Shown piece by piece: positions 1 through 11,870 of a stretch of 64,000 bases of DNA. The notes under the pieces are model-generated. The model worked only from the letters and a program-made list of their open reading frames with translations. It searched no databases and was not told the origin of the DNA. Position 1 is the first letter of the stretch, and each line of letters begins with the position of its first letter. The position numbers were made by a program, and so were the translations under genes. This stretch comes from Casuarius casuarius (taxonomy: Eukaryota > Chordata > Aves > Casuariiformes > Casuariidae): positions 643,905 through 707,904 of the forward strand of contig PTFA01000198.1 in NCBI GenBank assembly GCA_003342895.1, given 5' to 3'.

Positions 1-3000
1 GAGAGCTGTGTATGAGGTCTAGTTAGCCCAGTGAGGAGGACCTGTCTGGAGAAGGAATAGAAGATTTCTCATTTCAATCCTGCACACGTGGATTTTCTTT
101 GAAGGTAGCAGTAGCTCGGGAGTTGGAGTGATAACTAGCTTCGTCCCATGGGTTACAATGATGGATGTGATCTAAACTCACGTTCTCCGGTAGGAAAGGC
201 TAAAGGCTGAGGAAAGGTAGATGGGACTGTGCTGGGGTGGCTAGAGAGCACGAGATTCTCTGTCGGACCACGAGGAACGATTTTCCTGCAGATGAAGCCT
301 TTTCTGTAGGCAGTGCATGATGAGAACAAGCAGTGGACTTAGTTGCCTGTGCTTCAGTAGTGGGTTTCTTATGTTCGGTTTGCTGCAGGAAGCAGTTGGT
401 TCAGAGAAATGTTTAATCTAGACTGTTGTGCCCTGAGGAGTTTAAAGGCAAACCTGGAGAGAAAGACTAAGACTGGATAGTCCTGAAGTGTTCCAATGCC
501 TTGTCAATATGCTTTCTCTCCAGCTTACACTTACATCTGGGTTAGGTGTAAACAACAGCCTTCATTAACTAACTTCAGCCGTTCAGTTATATTCACCTGC
601 AAAGTCTTCTGACTTTCAAAATCCATATTGCAGTTTATACTAGCACATGAGTAAGAACTGCATTAAAAGTTGAAGCAATGCTTTGATAATGTTGCCTGTT
701 TACTGTAACTTGAATGTTTCTTTTCACACACTGTGTGTCTCTCCAACAAATACTTGAAAGAAATTCCTAAAATTTAGGGACATGATTAACTAAAAAAAAA
801 ACCACAGGAAAGTTTGAATTTACACCTTCAGGGTCCAGTTTATTCTCAGTGTTGCTCTTTCTCCTGACATGTTATTCCCTGTGTTCTTTACTTAGGGAGC
901 TCTATAAGCTATGTGTATCTGTCTTGTTTGTCAGTGGGATGGGGATCGCATATGTGATATACCAAATTCCACCTGCTCAGATCCCTCTTCCAGAATGCAG
1001 GTGGCATCTTATCCAAAGACTGGAGAGCTGAAATCTTGATTTCAAAACCTCTGTTTCTTGTTCTGAGCTGGACTGAAAGCTTTTCTAAGAAATGTCTCCT
1101 TTTTCTGAAGAAATCTGTTGAACATCCTGCCTCGCCTTTTTTACTGGAACAACAGAACATGCTTTCTTGGATTTTTGCAATTGTCATAAAAGCCCATATG
1201 ACAGCAGAATCACAAATTAAGACAGAAATCAGAAACTAAATATAAAATATGCACTAGCAGGTCTTCCCCTTTGAGAAGGCATGAGCTGCATGTGACAGCT
1301 CCTAGTCATGTTGCTCAGTATTTCACTGAAAGGTGCCTGGTGCTATTGTGAGGGGTGTAGCAGAAAAGGCAAAATATAATGCAATGTTTAAGTACCATAG
1401 GGGCTATAACTCTGAAAACAATGAGATGAGATAAGGATAGAGTATTAGCCCTGTATGTCAATGGTCTTGCTTTGTGTCATCATAACCCTAATATTACATG
1501 AAAAACAACATTTTTTGGGTATGTAGTGTTAATGCATTTAACAGTGTGATTGATTTAACAGAATGTGCTGAAATACAGTCTAACTCAACAGCAGAAACTG
1601 AAAATAGAGAAGGGCATTTCATTTCCGGTAGACAAAAGCAGTGACATTCCAAGGCTTCCCGAGCTCCTGCCCCTTGATTTTGTAATGTTTTGTTGACTTG
1701 ACTGTGGGTTATGATTTGCAATAGCAAAATAGAGAAGTCTTGTAATGGCAAAATCATTAAGGACTAATTTCAGTTCCCATTGATGCCTTTGACAAATGCC
1801 CTTTTGATGCTAGTAGGAGCATTAATGTATGCCTCTAATTTGAGGCATTTAAATTAAGAAGAAAGGCCTGTCTGAATATTCTTTAAAGAACTTTCAACAA
1901 TAAATACTCATTTCCGTTTCTGCCTCTATTGTCATCAGATCTGCTGGGGGGATGGTAGCTACTGCCAGCCTTTAGCAGCTTCATCTTGGCTCTGCAGAGT
2001 ATGGGCTTGCTGCAGTCAGGGCTGCTGGCCTGAATCTGTGGTTTCGGGTGAGGGCTCTGTGGCACCTCACTATTTACAGCTGGGAGTCAATATTGGGGAG
2101 GAAGATAGTAATGGATTTGTTTCTGCAAAAAGAATAGGGAGTTTTCAAAGAGCAGAGGCTTTTGCAAACACTGGCTGTTTGAGTCAGAAAGGCAGCTAGC
2201 TGCAGAGGCTTGCTGGTGTACCCGTTCCTTGTTTTCATCTTGTGATGTGCAGTGAATCATTAATGAGCTCAGAGGGGAGCTGCAGCCTCCATAAACAAAG
2301 AGAGTACTTCTGCTGTCATTTTTGTATCAATATATGAAATCCTCACCTTTCTCTTTGTCCTCCCCTGTTTCTCCTTTCTTTTGCTTTCCTGTGATCCTGT
2401 TCCTGTATGCATCTTTTTATGCATCCTGCTTATAGAAAATTCAATCAAGCTGACTAGAGATGAAACTGATAAAATCTTCCAGGAGTTTTGTAATTCCTCC
2501 TGCTGTAATGGAGAGCCACATGCAAAGCAATGAGAAACATAAGGATAATGAAACCACCTTTCTATAATGACTGAGTGAATCATGAAGCTAGGAGTTTCCA
2601 AGGAGCCTAAAGGACTCCTTCAAAAGTTAGGACACTGGTTCCCAACAGAAGCAGTTAGTTGGGTCTGAATCAAAAAGAACAGAAATTGATTCAAAGGTCA
2701 TCCTGTATTGCGAGAACTCTTGGAGGACCTTATACTTATTCTCTAGTCCACTTTTTGCCCTTGAAGTTCCTCCCAGTGCCTCCTGTTCTGCTTTTTGGCA
2801 CATTCAGAAGCATCCCAGTGCGAACAGCTCAGACCATGGCTAACATACGAGTTGAGACATAGACTATCTCAGAAAAAATAAATGTGGCTGCTGTGGATGA
2901 GAGCATGAGTCATTTTTTGTATAAGGGCCTAGGGAGTAGAGCACTTATCCAACAAGTGCAAAAAAATGCTATTCGCCCAGCTTGAGAGTCAAAGCTATAC

Positions 3001-3504
3001 AAATGATAGCAAAACAAAAACATCACCAGCACCAAAAGCAAAAGCAAAACAAAAACATCACCAGCACCAAGAGCAAATGTACCTCTATATTTCATGAATG
3101 TACTGCCAGTACATTGAATTAAACTACTAAAAAGCTCTGTGCTCTGGATAGCAAGCTGAATGAGAGGTGAGACCACGTGGAAACTCAAGATGAGCAGAGA
3201 CCAGTTTGTCTGTGGATTGTCACTTTGTTCTGAAAGAAATGTCTCTGTGTTTCTTTTTGGATGCGATGACTAATCTTAAATCTCTTCAGAGAACCGTAGG
3301 ATGATGAGCCATGGCACCTGAGAGCTAAGCACTTCTGCCCTCTTGATCTCTCCAATGTGAAATGAGACTTCAGTTTCTGATGAAGAAGAAAAGAGTAGAA
3401 AAGGCCAATCTCACAGGGAATATTGTCAGGGAATTAGAGCAAACAGTGCCTGTATGCCTTCACCGATTACACGAACGGGCTAAAAGGACATGAGAGAGAA
3501 AAAC
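1..3504. other. Non-coding AT-rich DNA
   Basis: No gene is recognisable on either strand. The open frames present are under about 110 codons, lack familiar motifs and overlap each other in several frames, which is the pattern of chance openings. The only clear structure is the 35-bp tandem duplication near 3 kb, listed separately. It could be intronic or intergenic; nothing in the sequence decides between them. Confidence 0.7.
3008..3077. repeat. Tandem duplication, 2 x 35 bp
   Basis: Two adjacent 35-bp units (3008-3042 and 3043-3077) are A- and C-rich with a shared CATCACCAGCACCA core. They differ at one position (34/35 identical). The near identity suggests a fairly young slippage or duplication event, and the copy number may vary between individuals. 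Confidence 0.9.
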
Positions 3505-3985
3505 AGAGCTTTTAGTTTGTGTTTATTGAACAAAGCCTGTTTTCTGGGCCTTGAGGCTGTTCGAATGATTCAGATGTAACAATGGAGGCCTCGTGGAATT
3601 CACTTTGCTCACTACTTTTGGTAAACAAAATGGTTATGGTTTGGGACTGTCTGGGACTGTGGTTTAAGCCGTGCATTTGGGTATGGGAGAAGAAAGAGGA
3701 CCGTGAAGGCAAGGCAGTTTGTGGATCCTGCAGGCTTATAATGTGGCAAGGAAGATGAAGTGTGATCCTCATTTTAAATCGCCTCTTTGCTGGCACTCTT
3801 GTTGCGGGGGAGTTTGAACGACATTTTCCCAGAACTCATTCTTCTAAGTAGGTTGGCAGCTGTTTCGTCCAGGTTAAAGCTGGGTCGAGACTGGAATATC
3901 CTGCAGTCCCACAGGTGCCCTGCCCCACGCGGATGGACCTCTTGGGCCTGGGCTCTGGTTTCTGCTCTTACAATTCCTGGCACTG
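3505..3985 (-). other. Candidate terminal exon with 3' UTR (unrecognised gene)
   Basis: Read on the minus strand, a pyrimidine-rich tract at about 3988-4020 ends in a CAG acceptor (AG at 3987-3986). From 3985 the frame is open for 69 codons and stops with TAA at 3776-3774. A 3' UTR of about 265 bases follows, then AATAAA at 3527-3522 and a U-rich stretch downstream at about 3470-3505. The predicted C-terminal segment is basic, with LDETAANLLRRM near its middle and a KEAI carboxyl end. I do not recognise the family. Two leftover bases precede the first full codon, so an upstream exon ending in phase 1 is required, and I did not find a convincing one. Seen: the splice, stop and polyadenylation signals in correct order and spacing. 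Inferred: that they form a real last exon. It could also be a non-coding RNA exon or coincidence. Confidence 0.33.
3522..3527 (-). promoter_or_regulatory. Polyadenylation signal AATAAA
   Basis: Canonical AATAAA hexamer on the minus strand, about 250 bases after the stop codon of the candidate terminal exon. It is followed by T-rich minus-strand sequence of the kind that binds cleavage stimulation factor. Its meaning depends on the exon being real, since the hexamer is common by chance in AT-rich DNA. Confidence 0.35.
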
Positions 3986-6900
3986 CTGGAGGTGACAGCC
4001 AGGCAGAAGAAGAGAGTTATCTTTTGTTAGATATTTTTCTGAAACTTTCTTTAACAATCTATCTTTATTCGAAAGTAAGAGCTAGGTAGTAGTAGCCAGT
4101 TTAAGACCATATCTCTGTGGAAAAGGAACCTTCAGGGAAGAAAACTAGATAGCCTTTATCCTCTGTTCTGCTTCTGCAAAAAGAAGAATCTGCCCAGTCT
4201 GAAAACTTTGGAATAAGCATTTCCATTACTCAGAAATAAACAACATTGCAAACTGAAGGAGCAGAAACAGAGAAAGTACTACTTGTTCACCTCTGCAGTT
4301 AAGAGGCAGGGGTTAATAGCCCGAGCATAGACTTGCTGTAAGGGTTAGTCATATAATCTAGAATACTGACATTTCTAAAACAAAGCACCATCTTTATCAG
4401 TTGCATTTGGCATATATAAATCAGAGAAAATAAGAAAAGTTTTGAGAAATTGTCCTGAGATAGCTCCACCTATCTCATCTCTTAATGTCCCATTTTAAAG
4501 CTTCTTCATATGTGCAAATGTCCAGTTGTACATCTCGATATAACTGTGAGAGTCGCTTGGTTTATAACAGACTGACTTGCTTCTGCATAGGTCTCATTCT
4601 GGTCTTCAATAGCTGGAAAACATATTTTCTCACTTCTAAAATGTGAACTGTCATTAATTATTGCTCCACATATTGGTGATATCCATGTTGATATTTTACA
4701 ATATATACTTTTAATCTTCGTGCTTTGATGCTGCTGACTTCTGGAACATGATGTGGAATGAAAAAAAGCTTGTGCTTTGAACATGTTTTCCATTCTTTTA
4801 GTATCATCAAATGCTATTATACAGATATTATATACAGAATACAGATATTCCCCCTAAACCTTCTCTATACCATTTGTTATTTTTTCCATACTTCTTTTAG
4901 GTCTTCCTGAGTCTTCTCATGTCCAAAGGAAACACTCATGTTCTCCTCAGTCTCTTATATTTGAAACTTTCTCTTTGAAGATTTTCATTTTTATTCTTTG
5001 AGCCCACTAATTTGGCAATGTCCTTTAAAATTAGGGTGACCAGCACTACAGAGGTGTCTCTAGATGAAGCCAAAGCATAGACTACTGTTAAAATACTTCC
5101 TTTTTCTGATAATATGGGAGGGATAAGTTTTTATATTCATCCTTGTAGAAGATGATGCATGCCCAAATATTGGTGTTAGCCACAAACACAGTCATCACAT
5201 TTTGAATAAGTTTTAGTAATTTTAATTTATTTATATTTAATCGCGTCCTGTCTCTTTTCCGGTGTTCCCCCTTGAAGTGAATAGGTGATCATTATGAGCC
5301 TTCTAAATTAATAATTAGGTCTTGTAGACTAGATAAGTGTGTTCTTCAATTATTAAAAACCCAAATCTTTTTCTTGAATTTTGGAACAACAATTATAAGA
5401 AAAGTGTTACCCAGGCAATAATATGTACACTGAAATATAAGGGCAGTCACTTGCAGTTCTTAGTAACCCCTCTGATCTGGACTGGGCCATATGAGTCCTT
5501 CCTTGGAGAGAACTCATGTTGAACAGATCTGCCTATATCTATGGTAAAGGTTACTTCTGTGACCCTAAGCCGTACTTCGAAATCTCTGCAGGTCAGGACA
5601 GGAATACAGGGGAATAAGGGGAGATGGCTGTGATTGAGGTAGAGATGGGCATGATTCCCTGCTATGCAGCATCCAATGATTTGTTCCATCTGTTGATATT
5701 GTGTGGTTTCTTCCACACTTGGCAGGATTCGCTTTAGAGATAGGGCAGGAAAGAGTAGGTAGCAAAGAGCTGCACGGAACCCTTAAATCTGTATGGATGC
5801 AATACCCTGACTGTAAAGGTTGGCTAAAGTAGGACATTTTCTTTCTTTTAGGCTTTGAGTTGACACTTCCAAAAAGCAGAGAAAAATCAGTTCTGAGAAC
5901 TCACTATTTTAGCTTTGAATTATTCTTTAGCTTCACTCAAATTTCTGAATGAAAAGTGTTCAGTTTGCTTTTTTAATATCCATCCGTATTTGTTTATTTC
6001 CATCCTCCTTCCTAGGCAGACATTCTGTTTCCTGAACATCTCCACCTTTCACAAAACAGGCAGGTTATTTTGCTTCTGTATCTGAACTTGTGTCTCCAGG
6101 TAGCCTTTGACAGACCCTGCATATTCTTTGTATTTCTCCCATAATGTGTAGCTTCACCAGGAGCTTCACTGTCTCATGTGTCTTGTTTTGTTCATTACTG
6201 TGGGATGGATAAAGAGCTTTTTTGAAGCTCCTGTTTGGGAGGAGGGCTAGAAGGGGGCAGCAGCTGACTCCTCACCACATCCAGATGTGCTGGCCCAAAG
6301 AAAGAGGGACCTGTCTCTGGAGTGCCCCCCCCTTTTTGAACTGTTTGGAGTAGACGACAGTTGAGGCGAGCACTAGTGTCGAACGACACACTAAGTCCCT
6401 CACGTGTCACAGTGGAGGTTTCCCCATATTTTAAGGCTTGTGTTACACATTGTGAGCTGGATGGTGATTTTTATTAAGTGCTCAGACATGTATTGCTCAC
6501 TTCCTCTGATTTCATGAGACAGCTCCATGACTATAATTTCCACCAGTCCTCTTACTCAAACTAACTCATGCATTTACTTGTCATTGGGGTATGGCTTACT
6601 AGTATTGCAAATTTTGACTTATTAAACTTCATGTTGCCACAGAAACACTTTTGCTTTCAAAATTATTTATATTTCCTTTGGGGCAACTGACTTTTCTGTA
6701 TTTTTCATCATGCCTCCTATTTCATTTTTAAATGAATTTCATAGCTAGGTACAGTACCCTACTGCGCACAATTATTGCACCAATATAAAATCTAAACATC
6801 ACAAAGCCACTTCCAAAATCTAGGCAGTTACTGGTGCCCTCACAAGGAAAATCAACAGAATAGTCCTCTTTTTACGTTAAACTGGGTCATTTATCTGACA

Positions 6901-7019
6901 TTGAAAATATTGTCTTTAATATTTCTTTCTACCTCATTAGAGAATTAAATAATCCATGAAACTGTGTGTATTAAAAATCCATTCAAAATATTAGAATACT
7001 GCTTTTAAAAAAGCCTCAC
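3986..7019. other. Non-coding DNA
   Basis: AT-rich, with no recognised gene. The stretch at about 5215-5245 is nearly pure A/T. Two overlapping minus-strand openings at 5447-5837, of about 90 codons in different frames, have no familiar motif and look like chance. A CpG-rich patch at 6352-6410 is listed separately. Confidence 0.65.
6352..6410. other. Small CpG cluster with E-box
   Basis: Five CpG dinucleotides fall within about 50 bases, in surroundings where CpG is rare. The patch contains a hairpin-capable motif, GTGTCG-AA-CGACAC (6376-6389), and a CACGTG E-box (6401-6406). CpG retention in an otherwise depleted vertebrate sequence can mark an unmethylated or recently acquired element. It is too small to be a CpG island. 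Confidence 0.4.
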
Positions 7020-7230
7020 AAATCTATTTGCACCCTAAACCAATACCTCTTATGTTGGTTAACAGCCAAATTAATGGAATATTCATCTGCAGTCTATGGA
7101 GCTAGCTCTTACAATCTAATTAAAGGTAAAAATCAAGACAACTGGAGTTGTCTTTTGTAAATTAAAAGTCCTCTTTTATGTGCTGTGGAGGTGTCAGCAC
7201 TATTATAAGCACTAATTAGACATTTTACAA
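7020..7230. other. Possible conserved non-coding element
   Basis: This stretch is simple-repeat-free and carries several homeodomain-type cores (TAATTA/ATTAA, for example near 7117-7123 and 7213-7218), together with a perfect hairpin at 7135-7154. The texture resembles vertebrate developmental enhancers, but that is inference; only a multi-species alignment could show conservation. Confidence 0.25.
7135..7154. repeat. Perfect hairpin, 9-bp arms
   Basis: AAGACAACT and AGTTGTCTT are exact reverse complements separated by two G bases, giving a 20-base palindrome. It lies inside the possible conserved element. Confidence 0.8.
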
Positions 7231-8751
7231 CATTCTGGTACTAGGGAGGAAGTGGTATTGTATGTAGTTTAAAGATTATAAAGTGTCTTTAGCACATTGG
7301 GGTTAGATTTTTAAGGATGCCTTCAGTGCTTACCTGCTGTTTCAAGAGGAAGTACTTTATTGTCTCATAAGAAGAAATTGGGCTTCTTGAAGAATTAAAT
7401 GCTTGTCTGTAATGCAATAGCCCGCTTCACAGTCACTAAAAAGAACCAGCAAATCATTGTAAAAGTAGTGGACTCCATCTGTTCGTGTCTGCTCATGAAT
7501 CTCAGCCACACAGTATGGATTTTGTCACCCATTGTCTGTTGAGGGCATTTCATCTCAGTTTACTCCATGAAATCCATTCAGGAATTTCTATTCGTCATCT
7601 TTCCCGGCCAAACATACCCCTAGCCAACTCTTTGTTTGTCTTAACAAATTTCAATAGCAGAAAAGACTGGTCCAATACTATGTGTCTTTTCCCAATAAAA
7701 CTAGATCATCTGGTTGATGGCTAGATTATGATACAGTTCATTTATGATCTCATGATTTGCAAAGCAGACACATGCTTAGATTGCATAGTAGGAAAGGTGG
7801 GGACTAACTTGTGATTATACTTTCTTTTTTGGGTGCTATGTTGTTGTTACTAAGAACTTGCTTATAATCATGATCTTGCCTGATGCTTCAGTTTTTGCTA
7901 TTTTAATCTATCCATTTTTCATGTGCATTCACATCTCGAGTGTGAAAGCCCTTGAGGTTTTTCTTGTTAATGCTTTAAATGTCTGATTACAAAAAAAAAA
8001 TACAAACATGTATACACTCACTTTGTGTTCTTTAATGACAGAAAACTTGTGATAAAATTATATCAAAAAATAGTACCTACTGTGGCTGTAAAAACATTTA
8101 GTGTTCTCTAAGTGTAAGCCTTGCCCTTTGTGAGCAGGAAACTTGTAGTTAGATCACACAGCGTAAAATCCTAATTCGGATGCCATAGATTTATCTAGAG
8201 CTTTTAGCATCTATGAGTAGATCTTTAGATGAGGAGTTATGAGGACTTTAATCAGTGTCAGCTCTAAAGCTTGATTTTAAAAATGTCATTTTTATGTGAA
8301 GTTGTTGCAAAAATGTATCTTGTTCTTAACTGTCTAAACTGAAACTAAAAGAGAAAATTCTTCTGTCTTACTAGTGTGAGAGCAATGAATGTTTAATAGA
8401 CTAACAACAGTTCTAAAAAAATCCAACACCCAAACATAATGGGCACTTTTGAAACTAAATTTTCAGTGTGGTGTTTAGGGATTTAACCATGCAGTGCACA
8501 TTAGTGTTAATGGGAAATTGTCCAGCCAAATCTCTACGCATTACACTGCAAATGTACTCCTTAGTGTTTAAAGCTGGCCTGTTAACACTCATTATGAAAC
8601 TGGGCTCAGGAAGGCAGATGAAGAAATATGGGACCTGAGCATCTACCAAACAGCAATGTAGTCCCTTTTTTAAAAAAAGAAATTCTGCAAGAAAGACTGT
8701 ATCAGGCTTTTGTTGGCTAAAGAAGGCATTTTCCCAGTTAGAAAAATAACT
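7231..8751. other. Non-coding AT-rich DNA
   Basis: No gene or repeat family is recognised. A minus-strand opening of 140 codons (8455-8877) is one of the longer frames in the window, but it has no motif I know and covers the candidate exon on the other strand. Confidence 0.6.
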
Positions 8752-8774
8752 GGGTTTCCGGGGGTGGGGTGGGG
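8752..8774 (+). other. G-quadruplex motif
   Basis: Four G runs (8752-8754, 8760-8764, 8766-8769, 8771-8774) are separated by loops of 5, 1 and 1 bases, which fits the standard intramolecular G-quadruplex pattern with very short loops. It lies about 90 bases upstream of a splice-like acceptor. Confidence 0.7.
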
Positions 8775-8865
8775 TGTCCAGCTGAAGTGCTTTTGGCACG
8801 CAACCTGTGGAGGGGTTATAAACACAGCAATAAGCTTTCTCCCCCGCCTCTTTTTTTTTTAACAG

Positions 8866-8933
8866 TCTTCTTGTCAATCTCTGCTGTCCATATGCTGGTT
8901 CTGGAGCTGATTCAGCACCAGCAGAACTTAGAG
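8866..8933 (+). other. Candidate internal exon, 68 bp
   Basis: A C-rich then T10 pyrimidine tract leads into AACAG (AG at 8864-8865). After 68 bases comes a textbook donor, GAG|GTAAGT, at 8934. One frame is open across the whole interval and ends exactly on a codon boundary; it encodes a leucine- and glutamine-rich piece containing HMLVLELIQHQQ. I do not recognise the protein. The flanking splice signals are the strongest pair I saw in the window. It could be a coding exon, a non-coding RNA exon or chance. Starting phase would be 1 and ending phase 0. Confidence 0.35.
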
Positions 8934-11710
8934 GTAAGTGAGGGTGATGTAATGAAGAAATCTGAATAGAAACTTGCCAGTATCGTTTTTTTAATTAGAA
9001 AATGTTGATTTGGCACAATTGGACTTTGTACAGAAAGTGTGTAGGTTTAGATAAAATTTTCCCCACCTACTGATCAATTATTAAGGCAGTGATTAAGGCT
9101 TCCACATCTAGCCATGTCTAGGTTCAAGGTCTGGCTTCTCCGCATTTATTTACACATAATAGAAGAATTTTGAGAGGAAATTTTGGAAGCTGATGACCTC
9201 ATCACAGTCACCATCCTGGTAATGAAGGTAGGGACTCTGGCATGTGGGCAAATGGCAAAGCAGGAACCTGAAGCTAGTGTGTCGTACCCTCACTGGTGTC
9301 CCAACCATCTACTGTGTGAGGAAAGGCACTTCATGGTGTCTATGAAAAGCTGGAAAGATCTTGGTTTCACTCCAGGTGAGTGGGAACATTTTTGAAATGT
9401 CAAACTTATGCACGATAAGAAAACCCGTCACAACGAGAATGTGTGGAATCAACGACTTGGGCCAGGCCTGTAGGGAAAATGAAGAATAAAGATGTGAGAT
9501 ACAGCAGTGTTTTCTAGAAAATCTTAGTTACAGGAGAGGTACATTTACATCTGGGGTTTGAGGTTTCGTTCTAGTTTTCCTGCTTTAGTTTGTTTTATAT
9601 TCTGGTTCTCGCATCTTTAGAAGATTGATATGAGGTAGAGTAGAACAGGGTTAGAATGGAATGCCTCAGCAGAAAAGTGTAATTGTGGTTATTTCTCCTT
9701 TCCCAGTCTTTAAAATGGATAAAATATATTACTATAATCGAAATCTAATAGAACTCTCTGCTTAGGTTAATTTCTCTCCCATGATACTTGGCACTCAATT
9801 TCTTACTGTTCCTACCACCCTTCTGAGAACTTGTGTGAGGAAAACTGAACTCTGGTTGATCCCGTGTTCTTTGGGGAGGCAGCACAAGATCTTGTATCTT
9901 TAATGACACTACAGTCCTGTGATGAAAATTCCTTTTTATTTTTCCATTTCACAATGGGCATTTTATTTTTACTGGCATAGAATATGTGCTGTAGAATAAA
10001 TATGCCTTGTAGTTTTTCCAAACTGAAATCCCTTAAAATTGGCATGCAGATAAATAACACATGCTCAACGTGCCCATTAGTTATTTGTACAATTAGTGGA
10101 AAAATGCCACAGCTCATTCTAAAGAGTTATTAGGGGCATTTCTGTAGGAATGCAATCAATTCTTTGTATAGTTAGCCAAAGCTATCAGGGCTGACTCAAA
10201 ATATCCCTTTAAAGATCCTTTGGAGAGGAGTAAAACTAGCTTTGAAAGATTTACCACAAAAATACTGTTGATCCACTAATGTGGTTGAGGTTCTGGTCTT
10301 TCTATTTAATTTTGTGTCTTTACAATACATTTAAAAAGGATTTTGAAAATTATGTACATGAGTTTCCTGCGAGTTGCTGAGGTAGCACATGATAATGTTT
10401 TATTCTCTGTGCATCTTTCTCTGTAACGTTTGCAGTGAACACACACTTGTTTAATACTCTTCTCTGCACCTGTTCTTACTACACATTATAGCATTTCTCC
10501 CCCCCAACCATGATTACTTTTTGCCTTTGCTTTTACATGCTCTTTAATTTACATGCTTTGTCCTATGTCTACTTTCACGTGTTGACTGCATCTCATGGAG
10601 CTACCTCTAAGCGGCTGGCCTGGGATCTGCCAGCCCTGTAACCATGGCAGCATATGTTCAAGGTAGGTTCCTATTTGAAGAACTACATAAAGTTCCTTGC
10701 AGTTGCAGCTACACTGCTAGCAATACCTAGGATGCCAACTGATGTCAAATCTTCTCACTTTCCTTATCATCACCCATTATCTTAGCTCTGTTCCTCTCAC
10801 ATCTCAAGTAAAATTGCAGAATCCTTGTGGCCACCACTCCCACTTTGATGCTGCATCCTTGCTTTCTGACACCTCCTTCAAATCCAGCTCCACCTCACCT
10901 CCTTCTATCTTCTGCAAAAAATTTCCCCTATTTCCCTACCTAGCTCACCATCTCCTGCTCTGCTTATCTGGCATCTCAGCATTAAGAGCTCCTGTCTATC
11001 AGGTGCCTTGGCCTAAGGGAGCAGCTACTGACTGGGTTCACCGTGTGACTGCACTGTGGCCCATGGGTTGCTGAGCTGCAAAACCAGGAGGGTTGGATAC
11101 AAGGCACTAAGAGTCCCTGGCAAGCCCGAAGGCTCCCATTATTCCTCCCCTATGGCAACTACGTGATGCCCCATGGCCCGGACCAGATAACTGCTCCTTT
11201 GGTGCAAAAGTATCCTACGCTGTCACAGATACAAGCCTGGCTGCTCGACAAGCTTTTGTTTTCTCGTCGAGAGCTGCACACTGTCTGGCTGCTGTTGTTC
11301 CATTGCATCCAGGACTGTAATGAGTTGCTGAAAGCAGGAGGTTTGAATGCCCAAGTTGGAGGCAGGGTGATGGGGCTCCGCACAGCTCTATCAGTTCTCA
11401 CTGGTCAGAATATGTTTCAAAAATGTCTGCATTGCACTATTTAAAGCCACTAAGATGGTATAAACTGTAAAATGACTAAATTGCTACAAACTGATCTCTG
11501 ATTAAAAGAACCCAAACCTCTAAGCAGGGAGGCTTGTGGAATTAAGATAAGTATGGTAGTTGGTCATTGCTTATCCCATATCATCTTGATGTATCAGCTC
11601 TTTGTCTTAACCACATGCAGTTTGTGGAAGAATTACTTTTCCATCTGTACTCTGTTATTGTCAATTCAAACATAATGTTGAATCCTCTTAAACTGTTATT
11701 GCAATTGCAG
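8934..11710. other. Non-coding DNA
   Basis: No recognised gene. It contains a hairpin at 10613-10635 and a moderately GC-rich stretch at about 11040-11400 that is open on both strands (93 and 80 codons) without known motifs. Isolated donor-like sites occur near 9375 and 10647 but lack convincing partner acceptors. Confidence 0.55.
10613..10635. repeat. GC-rich hairpin, 7-bp arms
   Basis: GGCTGGC (10613-10619) and GCCAGCC (10629-10635) are exact reverse complements with a 9-base loop. Confidence 0.6.
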
Positions 11711-11870
11711 CCCGATCCTGTGCTAAAGCTCCCAGAGGCTTCAATAGGTGCTTCATTTGACCCTGCTAATGAGATTCTGCTCTCAATTCGGCTAGTACAC
11801 AATGGAGTAAGTGTACTCGGAGCGGTGCAATGCTCTGCATTTACACCACTGGAAGGGGAAGGGTCCTTGC
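11711..11870 (+). mobile_element. Decayed ancient amniote interspersed repeat
   Basis: The stretch begins CAGCCCGATCCTG and later contains GATTCTGCTCTCA, GGAGTAAGT and CATTTACACC. From memory these resemble segments of old, partly palindromic short elements widespread in turtles, crocodilians and birds. The copy is heavily diverged and I cannot name the family with certainty. No coding capacity. A donor-like GGA|GTAAGT at 11807 and an upstream CAG at 11708-11710 make it look like a 96-bp exon, but the repeat resemblance makes that doubtful. Confidence 0.4.

Noticed and set aside
3774..3985. Likeness of the minus-strand tail to CRF/urocortin-type peptides (LD....LLRRM pattern)
   Set aside because: Spacing differs from the family, there is no amidation signal at the C-terminus and no proper dibasic cleavage layout; treated as coincidence.
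7334..7437. Minus-strand exon suggested by a CAG|GTAAGC-type donor
   Set aside because: The candidate interval contains stops in the minus-strand reading and the acceptor is weak.
8455..8877. 140-codon minus-strand opening
   Set aside because: No recognised motif, no splice or polyadenylation signals tied to it, and it runs antisense over the better-supported plus-strand exon candidate.
9690..9735. Second possible MIR relic near TTTAAAATGGATAAAA
   Set aside because: Similarity is limited to about 20 AT-rich bases, too little to call.
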